Shown here: positions 1 through 5,390 of the stretch, piece by piece | Layout: each line of letters starts with the position of its first letter | How positions within the stretch are numbered: position 1 is the stretch's first letter | From: JAAZMX01 sp035388025 | GTDB lineage: Bacteria; Patescibacteriota; Patescibacteriia; UBA2196; GWA2-42-15 | DNA: 9,505 bases | NCBI GenBank assembly: GCA_035388025.1 | Contig: DAOOPA010000035.1 | Coordinates: 1 to 9,505, forward strand | Direction: 5' to 3' | The notes under the pieces: model-generated | Told to the model about the DNA's origin: nothing | Databases searched by the model: none | What the model saw: the letters and a program-made list of their open reading frames with translations, nothing else | Program-made: the position numbers and the translations under genes

Positions 1-712
1 CTTGTCCCCGCATATGAAGCAGATCGTCACGATTGTGGCCAGTCAAATGGCCAACAGCCAATGCGTCATAGCCACCGCGCTCCAAGGATACTTTCTGTAT
101 GACCTGCAATGAACCAGATGAATACCCAAATACATTCAGGTAATCTTCGTTCCAGTGACCCACAGCCAGCATAGGCTTATTTTTTTGCCCCAAATAAATA
201 GCCAGGGCATCAGCCGTATTGCCAGAGGGAAATTCTCTTGCCTCATTAACCCCCTCTTTCTTGCTAGCCTCAAAAACAAAAACACTATTTTTGAAGGCTA
301 CGGCAACATCCGGGCGCCAGTCACCATTCAAATCGCCAGTCACCAATGCTTGGGCTCCACCCCAATTATTGGTTAACGGATAAGAACGAGTGGTACCATC
401 CCTGAGGTCAGACACATAGATATTTTTGTTCGTCGCAGCAACCAACTGGTCACGCGGAAAGAGTCCTCCCAGAGTGGCGACACACTTGGCCTCTTCCGGC
501 AAAGGCGTCACCTTATACGGCTGGAAACCAATTTCCTTTCCCCAGCCCGTTTTTAACAACGCCGGCTGATCCAGTCCTATTGGTTGCTCCAACATTTTTC
601 CGCCGGATATATCACGTCCGGCAATGTCGTACACCGCTTCTTGCCCGAACACCACCACCGCCGCCAGCAACATAACCATCGCCAGCGCTACAAACATCGT
701 ACGTTTGCTCAT
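1..712 (-). CDS. Secreted FG-GAP/VCBS-repeat protein, N-terminal part (runs off left edge)
   Basis: An open frame of 237 codons without a stop runs from an ATG at 712 leftward to the window edge, so the C-terminus is missing. The N-terminus reads MSKRTMFVALAMVMLLAAVV, a basic start followed by a hydrophobic stretch to about residue 22, then FGQEAVYD. This is a classic signal peptide or membrane anchor; there is no lipobox cysteine. Further on, VTGDLNGDWRPDVAVAF matches the FG-GAP/VCBS pattern (GDxNGDxxPDxAVA), and LAVGHLTGHNRDDLL near the edge looks like a later blade. Such repeats form beta-propellers in extracellular or surface adhesion, binding or enzyme-associated proteins; the specific function cannot be told. 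The start is supported by a strong Shine-Dalgarno sequence 8 nt upstream and a strong promoter about 80 bp upstream. The frame is certain, the family likely, the role unknown. Confidence 0.85.
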   Translation of the reverse strand, partial: MSKRTMFVALAMVMLLAAVVVFGQEAVYDIAGRDISGGKMLEQPIGLDQPALLKTGWGKEIGFQPYKVTPLPEEAKCVATLGGLFPRDQLVAATNKNIYVSDLRDGTTRSYPLTNNWGGAQALVTGDLNGDWRPDVAVAFKNSVFVFEASKKEGVNEAREFPSGNTADALAIYLGQKNKPMLAVGHWNEDYLNVFGYSSGSLQVIQKVSLERGGYDALAVGHLTGHNRDDLLHMRGQ

Positions 713-720
713 GGCAAAAC

Positions 721-726
721 CCTCCT
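721..726 (-). promoter_or_regulatory. Strong Shine-Dalgarno site of the VCBS-repeat gene
   Basis: On the minus strand AGGAGG (within GAGGAGGG) lies 8 nt before the ATG at 712. It fixes the start codon and is the only textbook ribosome-binding site in the window; the other genes have weak or no such sequence. Confidence 0.85.
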
Positions 727-739
727 CAACTATTACTTT

Positions 740-753
740 GCCCATTATTGGGC
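740..753 (-). other. Small hairpin in the leader of the VCBS-repeat gene
   Basis: GCCCA-ATAA-TGGGC on the minus strand forms a perfect 5-bp stem with a 4-nt loop, 13 nt upstream of the Shine-Dalgarno site. It leaves the ribosome-binding site free. It could stabilise the transcript or be chance. Confidence 0.4.
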
Positions 754-762
754 CTTTCATTT

Positions 763-785
763 AAAAAAATCGCCATTTTGCGATT
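763..785 (-). terminator. Hairpin with T-tract: terminator for alaS readthrough and/or 5'-terminal hairpin of the VCBS mRNA
   Basis: On the minus strand AATCGC-AAAATG-GCGATT forms a perfect 6-bp stem with a 6-nt loop, followed directly by a run of T (763-769). It has the form of an intrinsic terminator for transcripts leaving alaS, whose stop is about 205 bp upstream. The predicted start of the VCBS transcript (about 784-786) coincides with the first base of this stem, so the same sequence could instead be a 5'-terminal protective hairpin or an early attenuator. The two readings cannot be separated from sequence alone. Confidence 0.5.
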
Positions 786-791
786 CCCAAA

Positions 792-820
792 ATCCTATCA
801 TATTTCCACATTTCTGTCAA
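792..820 (-). promoter_or_regulatory. Strong sigma70-type promoter of the VCBS-repeat gene
   Basis: On the minus strand a perfect -35 box TTGACA (815-820), a 17-bp spacer and the -10 box TAGGAT (792-797) are preceded by an extended TG-A motif (798-800). The predicted start is at about 784-786, giving a leader of about 73 nt. This is the best promoter match in the window. Confidence 0.75.
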
Positions 821-859
821 CCACCGACCAAAAAACAGAGACCTCACTCAATTTTAAAA

Positions 860-879
860 GGGCACAAAATTTTGTGCCC
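860..879. repeat. Perfect 20-bp palindrome in the spacer between alaS and the VCBS gene
   Basis: GGGCACAAAATTTTGTGCCC is its own reverse complement over all 20 bases. On the minus strand it is followed by TTTT, so it could act as a weak terminator after alaS. The form also fits a short dispersed palindromic repeat or a dimeric protein-binding site. No copy elsewhere in the window. Confidence 0.6.
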
Positions 880-895
880 CTACATGATTATATTT

Positions 896-935
896 ATCTG
901 TTCCCATCCGTTCTTATCTGTTCTAATCTGTTGTT
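896..935. repeat. Four tandem copies of a 10-bp unit (ATCTGTTCNN)
   Basis: Units start at 896, 906, 916 and 926: ATCTGTTCCC, ATCCGTTCTT, ATCTGTTCTA, ATCTGTTGTT. The first eight bases are nearly constant and the last two vary. The array is non-coding and lies between the 20-bp palindrome and the 8-bp array behind alaS. The rest of the 713-991 spacer holds no gene. Confidence 0.7.
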
Positions 936-950
936 AAAATTTATATTTTT

Positions 951-994
951 CCTACCTGCCTACTTTCCTACTTACCTGCACCCCTACCCACCTA
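951..994 (-). repeat. Degenerate 8-bp tandem array (TAGGNNNG) starting on the alaS stop codon
   Basis: Read on the minus strand from the stop codon, the units are TAGGTGGG, TAGGGGTG, CAGGTAAG, TAGGAAAG, TAGGCAGG and TAGG. The first TAG is the alaS stop. The array corresponds unit by unit to the one at 3381-3424 over the end of recJ. Confidence 0.75.
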
Positions 995-2848
995 TTCTAA
1001 CACCGCTTTAATCCGTCGGACTCCCGCCGATGAGGCCTCTTCTTTTATAATCTTGAAATGTCCCATCTCCCCAGTATTTGTCACATGCGGGCCGCCACAA
1101 ATCTCTTTAGAAAAACAAACATCTCCGCCGACCACTGAATACACCTTCACCTTCTCCCCATACTTATCCGCGAACACCCCAATCGCGCCTTTGGCCTTGG
1201 CTTCCTCTGCGGTCATCTCCGCGCATTCCACTGCCACATCTTTTTGAATTACTTCATTGACCAAATCTTCTACTTTTTTAATTTGCTCCCCTGTCATTTT
1301 TTCCGGATGTGAAAAATCAAAGCGCAAACGCTCTTCGGTGATATTGGAACCTTTTTGAAACACATGCTCGCCCAAAACTTGGCGTAAAGCCGCGTTCAAA
1401 AGATGCGTCGCCGTGTGATACGCCGTCACCTTCTCCGAATGATCCGCCAGACCACCTTTAAATTTTCCCGCCGCGGCCGTGCGTGATAGTTCCTGATGTT
1501 TTTTAAATTCTTCCTCAAACCCAGCTTCATCAACTCCTAGCCCATTTTCTTTGGCCAATTCTTTGGTCAACTCAAATGGGAATCCATATGATTGAAATAA
1601 ATCAAAAGCAGATTTTCCTTCCACTGTATTTTTGTTTTCATGTTTTAATGCTTTCATGTTTTCATAAAAAACCTTCAATCCCTCCTGCAATGTCCGCCCA
1701 AACTTCTCCTCCTCCGCCGCTAAATTTTCTATAATAAATTTTTTGTTCCGTTCCAACTCCGGATAAATATCTCCCATAATCTCAATCACCACCTCAGCAA
1801 TTTTATCAGTAAAATTTTCAGTAATCCCAATCATCCGACCATGACGAATCGCCCGGCGAATCAATTTTCTGACCACATAACCCTGATCCACGTTTGACGG
1901 CGCCACGCCCAGATCATCACCCATGATCATAACCGCCGCCCGTAGATGGTCAGCAATAATCCGCATTGACTTAACGGTTGACTCCAAGTTGTACTTGGAG
2001 CTCTGTTGCTCGTCTCCCCTGCCCGCTTTCCTTTCCAATGATAAGCTCGAGGCGAGGTATTTCTTACCGCTCAATTCCTCAATTTTCAAAATTATCGGCC
2101 AAAACAAATCGGTCTGATAATTGTCATCCAACCCATTTAACACTGCCAATGTTCGCTCCAACCCCGTGCCATTATCAATATTTTTTTGTTCTGCTGTTTC
2201 GTATTTATTCTCGCCCACCTTTTTATACTGCATCAATACATCATTGCCAATCTCCACCCATCTTTTATCCGTCGGGTCAAACATCTCCGACGCTGACACT
2301 TCCCTGTCCGACCAATAAAACATCTCCGTGCATGGCCCACATGGCCCGCCAGTGCCAGCCGGCTCCCACCAATTATCTTCTTTAGGTAAATAAGCGATTC
2401 TTTGTTCACTCACACTCATCTTTTCCCAAGCCCGAGCCGCTTCTTCATCTCTTGGCGCATTTTCATTGCCTGCAAAAGCCGTAAACGCCAATTTTTGTTT
2501 GCTCAACCCGAGCTCTTTGGTCAAAAAAACCCAGCTCATCTCTATCGCCTCTTCTTTAAAATAATCCCCAATTGACCAGTGCCCCAACATTTCAAAAAAA
2601 GTATGGTGGGTCTTATCACCGACCTCATCAATATCGCCAGTGCGAATACATTTTTGGGAATTAACCAGGCGCTTGCCAGCCGGATGTTTTTCGCCCAGTA
2701 GAAACGGCACCAAAGGGTGCATGCCAGCGGTCGTAAATAAAACACTCGGATCGTTTTCCGGTATCAAAGACGCGCTGGGAATTTCCGCATGCCCATGTTT
2801 CTTAAAAAACTCAATATATTTTCGACGCAATTCTTTAGATTTTATCAT
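992..2848 (-). CDS. alaS: Alanyl-tRNA synthetase, short form without C-Ala domain
   Basis: Charges tRNA-Ala with alanine in the cytoplasm; 618 aa against about 875 in E. coli. The class II catalytic domain is at the N-terminus: GMHPLVPFLLG (42-52), the motif-2 region KCIRTGDIDEVG...FFEMLGHWSIGDYF (67-97), TGGPCGPCTEMFYW (166-179) and the motif-3 region DNGTGLERTLA (225-235). The tRNA-recognition region follows (IIADHLRAAV, PSNVDQGYVVRKLIRRAIRHG, about 297-337). The editing domain keeps all four zinc ligands, HTATH (478/482) and CGGPH (584/588). The protein ends at SSAGVRRIKAVLE, just where the editing domain ends, so the C-terminal C-Ala domain is absent. Residues about 264-289 are extra compared with E. 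coli (listed separately). A promoter puts the transcript start on the ATG. The gene lies 91 bp behind the RNase HI gene on the same strand. Confidence 0.96.
   Translation of the reverse strand: MIKSKELRRKYIEFFKKHGHAEIPSASLIPENDPSVLFTTAGMHPLVPFLLGEKHPAGKRLVNSQKCIRTGDIDEVGDKTHHTFFEMLGHWSIGDYFKEEAIEMSWVFLTKELGLSKQKLAFTAFAGNENAPRDEEAARAWEKMSVSEQRIAYLPKEDNWWEPAGTGGPCGPCTEMFYWSDREVSASEMFDPTDKRWVEIGNDVLMQYKKVGENKYETAEQKNIDNGTGLERTLAVLNGLDDNYQTDLFWPIILKIEELSGKKYLASSLSLERKAGRGDEQQSSKYNLESTVKSMRIIADHLRAAVMIMGDDLGVAPSNVDQGYVVRKLIRRAIRHGRMIGITENFTDKIAEVVIEIMGDIYPELERNKKFIIENLAAEEEKFGRTLQEGLKVFYENMKALKHENKNTVEGKSAFDLFQSYGFPFELTKELAKENGLGVDEAGFEEEFKKHQELSRTAAAGKFKGGLADHSEKVTAYHTATHLLNAALRQVLGEHVFQKGSNITEERLRFDFSHPEKMTGEQIKKVEDLVNEVIQKDVAVECAEMTAEEAKAKGAIGVFADKYGEKVKVYSVVGGDVCFSKEICGGPHVTNTGEMGHFKIIKEEASSAGVRRIKAVLE
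1982..2059 (-). repeat. In-frame palindromic insertion inside alaS (about 26 codons)
   Basis: The segment encodes roughly residues 264-289, between LSGKKY and STVKSMRIIADH. E. coli AlaRS, as remembered, has only a few residues there. Its 3' part is a perfect inverted repeat: CTCCAAGT (1982-1989), a 3-nt spacer and ACTTGGAG (1993-2000). The encoded peptide is polar and charged (SLERKAGRGDEQQSSKY), as for a surface loop between the catalytic and tRNA-recognition parts. The outer boundaries are approximate. An in-frame palindromic element is the preferred reading; a lineage-specific loop is the alternative. Confidence 0.6.
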
Positions 2849-2854
2849 ATAAAA

Positions 2855-2883
2855 ATATTAACAAAACTAGCTCGGTAAATCAA
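2855..2883 (-). promoter_or_regulatory. alaS promoter, predicted leaderless transcript
   Basis: On the minus strand TTGATT (-35, 2878-2883), exactly 17 bp, then TAATAT (-10, 2855-2860). Six nucleotides after the -10 box comes the A of the alaS ATG (2848), so transcription would begin on the start codon. There is no Shine-Dalgarno sequence, which fits a leaderless mRNA. Confidence 0.6.
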
Positions 2884-2897
2884 GTAAATCTAATAAA

Positions 2898-2940
2898 TCA
2901 TCCCCCTTTGAGGATACCAAAATTTTGATTTTTGATTTTT
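2898..2940 (-). repeat. 3'-end hairpin element behind the RNase HI gene (copy 1)
   Basis: On the minus strand ATCCTC-AAAG-GGGGAT forms a 6-bp stem (2900-2915) with one G-U pair, preceded by AAAATTTTGGT and followed by GATTTATT. A second copy with the same flanks lies at 7517-7560. The T-tract after the stem is broken here, so any terminator would be weak. The element lies between the RNase HI stop and the alaS promoter. Confidence 0.6.
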
Positions 2941-3350
2941 TAATTTTTCTCGTCAATCGCCTGATTCACTAATTTATCCGCCAGTTTATTCTGTTCTCTT
3001 GGTACGTGGTGAAAAGTCATTTTTTTAAAATACTGACGCAAATTATAAATTTTAATAAACAATTTTCCCAAATCTTCATTCTTCACTTTGTACTCGCCAT
3101 TCAATTGTTTCACCACCAACTCCGAATCCAAAATAAAAGCCAACTCTTCGGCCCCCATTTTCTTGGCCTCTTCCAAAGCCAAAATCACCGCGCTATATTC
3201 GGCTACATTATTTGTCGCCTCACCAATATATTTTTTATGGGTGGCCAAAATGTTTTTGCCACTTTCATCAAATATCACCGCCCCGATTCCAGCCGGCCCG
3301 GGATTGCCCCTCGCCCCGCCGTCAGTAAAAATAACTAGTTTCTTTTGCAT
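2940..3350 (-). CDS. rnhA: Ribonuclease HI family protein
   Basis: Cleaves the RNA strand of RNA-DNA hybrids, removing primers and R-loops in the cytoplasm. The 136-aa protein is one RNase H fold with the four acidic catalytic positions: D10 in FTDGGARGNPGPAG, E51 in NVAEYSAV, D75 in LDSELVV and D125 in NKLADKLV, preceded by HHVPREQ. GGARGNPGPAG and the short length place it with the compact RNase HI proteins that lack the basic-protrusion helix of the E. coli enzyme. The ATG at 3350 starts four residues before the first strand; no Shine-Dalgarno sequence or convincing promoter is visible. It sits 63 bp behind recJ on the same strand and may be co-transcribed with it. Both enzymes act in DNA maintenance. 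A hairpin element follows the stop. Confidence 0.92.
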   Translation of the reverse strand: MQKKLVIFTDGGARGNPGPAGIGAVIFDESGKNILATHKKYIGEATNNVAEYSAVILALEEAKKMGAEELAFILDSELVVKQLNGEYKVKNEDLGKLFIKIYNLRQYFKKMTFHHVPREQNKLADKLVNQAIDEKN

Positions 3351-3380
3351 AAAAATACTCTTAATTCTTAAATCATAAAT

Positions 3381-3424
3381 CCTAGTTCCCTACCAGCCTA
3401 CTTACCTACAACCCTACTCACCTA
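3381..3424 (-). repeat. Degenerate 8-bp tandem array (TAGGNNNG) over the recJ stop codon
   Basis: Minus-strand units are TAGGTGAG, TAGGGTTG, TAGGTAAG, TAGGCTGG, TAGGGAAC and TAGG. The first unit encodes the last residues of RecJ (LGE) and the second begins with its TAG stop. Units 1-3 resemble units 1-3 of the alaS array almost base for base. Confidence 0.75.
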
Positions 3425-5123
3425 ATTTCAAATCCACGATCTTAAACTGCAACTCCCGATTGCCATTCCACTCATTCACTCCAAACTCATAAACCACATC
3501 CACCCGATCCCCTATCTTTATTTTTTCCACCCACTCTCCGGACAATCCGAAACCCACAAACTTCCTAAGCACTTGCGTATTTGCATCTACCAAACCAAAA
3601 CGCAAATGTTGCCCCATTGTTCCCATCGTATTTATCTCCTCAACCCGCAACTTTTTAGTTACGAACAAAGGCTCCCTATTTCCTTCGCCGAAAGGCTCAA
3701 ACCTCTCCAAAGCGTCAATTATTTCCCAATTGGCTTCCTTGAGTGTCATCTCTGTCTCAATAATAATTCGTGGCAACAATTCCACACCCGCCAATTTTTC
3801 CGTGGCGAGCGCTTTGATTTTTTCTTTAAATTTTTGATAATTATTCTCCCCAACAATCGTCAAACCGCAGGCCTGTTCATGGCCGCCAAACTCCGCCAAA
3901 AATTCCCGACATTCATTCAAAGCGCCAGTGATATCAAATTCCGGCACGCTCCGACCCGAAGCTACGTATTCATCGCCCGATTTACCAAAGACGATCACCG
4001 GTCGGTTAAATTTATCGCACAACTTGCCGGCCGCCAAGCCGACCAATCCCGGCGACCAACCATCATAACAACTAAATAATATCTTCATCTCATCGTCTGG
4101 TTGCCCAATTTGTTCCAAAGAAATCTTCATCATCTCCTCAGTCGCCTTTTGCCTGGCCTGATTTTTCTGATTCAAATCAATACTGATTGCCAGAGCCTCA
4201 GCCTCGTCCTCTGTCACCAAAAGTTCATACGCCGTATTGGCATGGTCCATCCGGCCAGCCGCGTTCAGCCGGGGCGCGATCTGAAATGCCACCCCGTGAG
4301 TATCCAATTCCTTTGCCTGTGCCAAACCAATCAATTCTTTCAGACCCGGCCTTTGAGTTTTGTTCAAAACAATCAACCCCCATTTGACCAGCGTTCTATT
4401 TTCTTCGAGAATGGGCATTGAATCAGCGATCGTCCCGATCGCCACCAAATCCAACAGCCACTTCTCAAAGGCATCGTTATTTTGCGTCTGGTCACTGCGC
4501 AGTAGCGCCTGTGCCAACTTGAACGCCACGCCTACCCCGGCCAATTTTTTAAAAGGATATATTTCTCTTTTCAAAGTCGGGCAAATCACCGCCCAAGCCT
4601 CCGGAATCTCCACCGGCTCACTGTGGTGATCGCTCACGATCACCTCTATTCCCTTCTCTTTGGCCAGGGCAATTTCGGCTTTATTAGCAATCCCGCAGTC
4701 AACAGTAATAATTAAATTAGTCCCATCCTTGGCCAACTCATCTACTGCTTCTAGCTTCATACCATAGCCTTCAGTTAGTCTGTTGGGAATATAAATTTTC
4801 AATTTTTCCGCACCCAATCTCTTCAAGGCGATATTTAAAACTGCTGTTGCTGTCACGCCGTCAGCGTCATAGTCGCCATAAATCACGATCTTCTCTTTCT
4901 GCTTTAAGGCCTTGAATATTCTCTCTACCGCCACCCGCATCTCATTAAATAAAAATGGATCATTTTGATCGCGCAAATAATCCGGTCCCAAAAAACGGTC
5001 AATTTTATCCTGGGTGTCCAGCCCGCGATTAAACAGCAATTGCAAAACAATCGGATTAACTTCTGGAAATTTTTCCGCCCACTCCAACCCATATTTTTCT
5101 TTTATCACCCACTTTTTTGCCAT
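3414..5123 (-). CDS. recJ: Single-stranded-DNA-specific 5'-3' exonuclease RecJ
   Basis: Degrades single-stranded DNA 5' to 3' in recombination and repair. The frame opens at an ATG at 5132 (572 aa), but an ATG three codons later at 5123 (569 aa) is preferred, because the first ATG overlaps the predicted -10 box. Numbering below counts from 5132. DHH-family motifs are in order: GDYDADG (86-92), VDCG (144-147), SDHH (167-170) and IGTIADSMP (232-240). APRLNAAGRMDHA (286-298) follows, and the DHHA1 part has WSPGLVGLAAGKL and FGGHEQACGLTI (415-426). The C-terminal region (about 455-572) fits the RecJ OB-fold. Length is normal for RecJ. It is the first gene of a minus-strand run with the RNase HI gene, and its last codons lie in an 8-bp repeat array. 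Identification is secure; the exact start is less so. Confidence 0.95.
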   Translation of the reverse strand: MAKKWVIKEKYGLEWAEKFPEVNPIVLQLLFNRGLDTQDKIDRFLGPDYLRDQNDPFLFNEMRVAVERIFKALKQKEKIVIYGDYDADGVTATAVLNIALKRLGAEKLKIYIPNRLTEGYGMKLEAVDELAKDGTNLIITVDCGIANKAEIALAKEKGIEVIVSDHHSEPVEIPEAWAVICPTLKREIYPFKKLAGVGVAFKLAQALLRSDQTQNNDAFEKWLLDLVAIGTIADSMPILEENRTLVKWGLIVLNKTQRPGLKELIGLAQAKELDTHGVAFQIAPRLNAAGRMDHANTAYELLVTEDEAEALAISIDLNQKNQARQKATEEMMKISLEQIGQPDDEMKILFSCYDGWSPGLVGLAAGKLCDKFNRPVIVFGKSGDEYVASGRSVPEFDITGALNECREFLAEFGGHEQACGLTIVGENNYQKFKEKIKALATEKLAGVELLPRIIIETEMTLKEANWEIIDALERFEPFGEGNREPLFVTKKLRVEEINTMGTMGQHLRFGLVDANTQVLRKFVGFGLSGEWVEKIKIGDRVDVVYEFGVNEWNGNRELQFKIVDLKLGE

Positions 5124-5130
5124 ATCACCC

Positions 5131-5159
5131 ATTTTACCACATCAATACAAATCCACCAA
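5131..5159 (-). promoter_or_regulatory. recJ promoter that decides the start codon
   Basis: On the minus strand TTGGTG (-35, 5154-5159), 17 bp, then TAAAAT (-10, 5131-5136) preceded by TG-G. The first ATG of the frame (5130-5132) overlaps the -10 box. The second ATG (5123) lies 7 nt after the -10 box, at the expected transcription start, so a leaderless message starting at 5123 fits best. The -35 box matches the consensus only in TTG. Confidence 0.55.
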
Positions 5160-5199
5160 TATCTACCAATATACAAATACAAATTTACAAAATCCAAGC

Positions 5200-5325
5200 A
5201 AGCACCAAATCTCAAGCCCAAAGCACAAAATAATTTTCAAGCACCAATATTCAATTTATTTCTTTAGAATTTATAATTTGAATATTGGAATTTATTTTGG
5301 ATTTTGAATTTGGAGCTTGGTGCTT
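5200..5325. repeat. Imperfect inverted repeat in the divergent recJ / acyl-CoA synthetase spacer
   Basis: Inner arms CCAATATTCAA (5244-5254) and TTGAATATTGG (5278-5288) are exact complements, and pairing continues inward for four bases (5256-5259 with 5273-5276). Outer arms AAGCACCAA (5200-5208) and TTGGTGCTT (5317-5325) also match, with a further AAGCACCAA at 5239-5247. The 258-bp spacer 5133-5390 holds no gene: it contains this repeat, two copies of a 10-bp unit at 5153-5172, and the promoters of both flanking genes. Confidence 0.65.
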
Positions 5326-5352
5326 ACCCTATTCTCGTTTCGTCCAATCTTG

Positions 5353-5361
5353 TGATATAAT
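5353..5361 (+). promoter_or_regulatory. Extended -10 promoter of the acyl-CoA synthetase gene
   Basis: TG-A-TATAAT (5353-5361) is a perfect extended -10 element. No good -35 box is seen at 17 bp, which an extended -10 can tolerate. The predicted start is about 5368, leaving a leader of about 23 nt without a Shine-Dalgarno sequence. Confidence 0.55.
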
Positions 5362-5390
5362 ATTATTATTAATAGCTTTACCTCGAATTC

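Noticed and set aside
860..879. 20-bp palindrome as the alaS terminator
   Set aside because: The stem could form, but only four T follow, and a hairpin with seven T lies further on at 763-785.
896..994. Repeats near alaS as a CRISPR array
   Set aside because: Units are 8 and 10 bp without unique spacers, and there are no cas genes.
584..1011. Plus-strand open frames across the spacer between the VCBS gene and alaS
   Set aside because: They overlap the signal-peptide region of the minus-strand gene and repeat arrays, and have no start signals.
1978..2385. Plus-strand open frame of 135 codons opposite alaS
   Set aside because: It lies entirely antisense to a well-conserved gene, has low-complexity composition and no recognisable domain.
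3573..4079. Plus-strand open frame of 168 codons opposite recJ
   Set aside because: It is antisense to conserved RecJ motifs with no start signal or domain.
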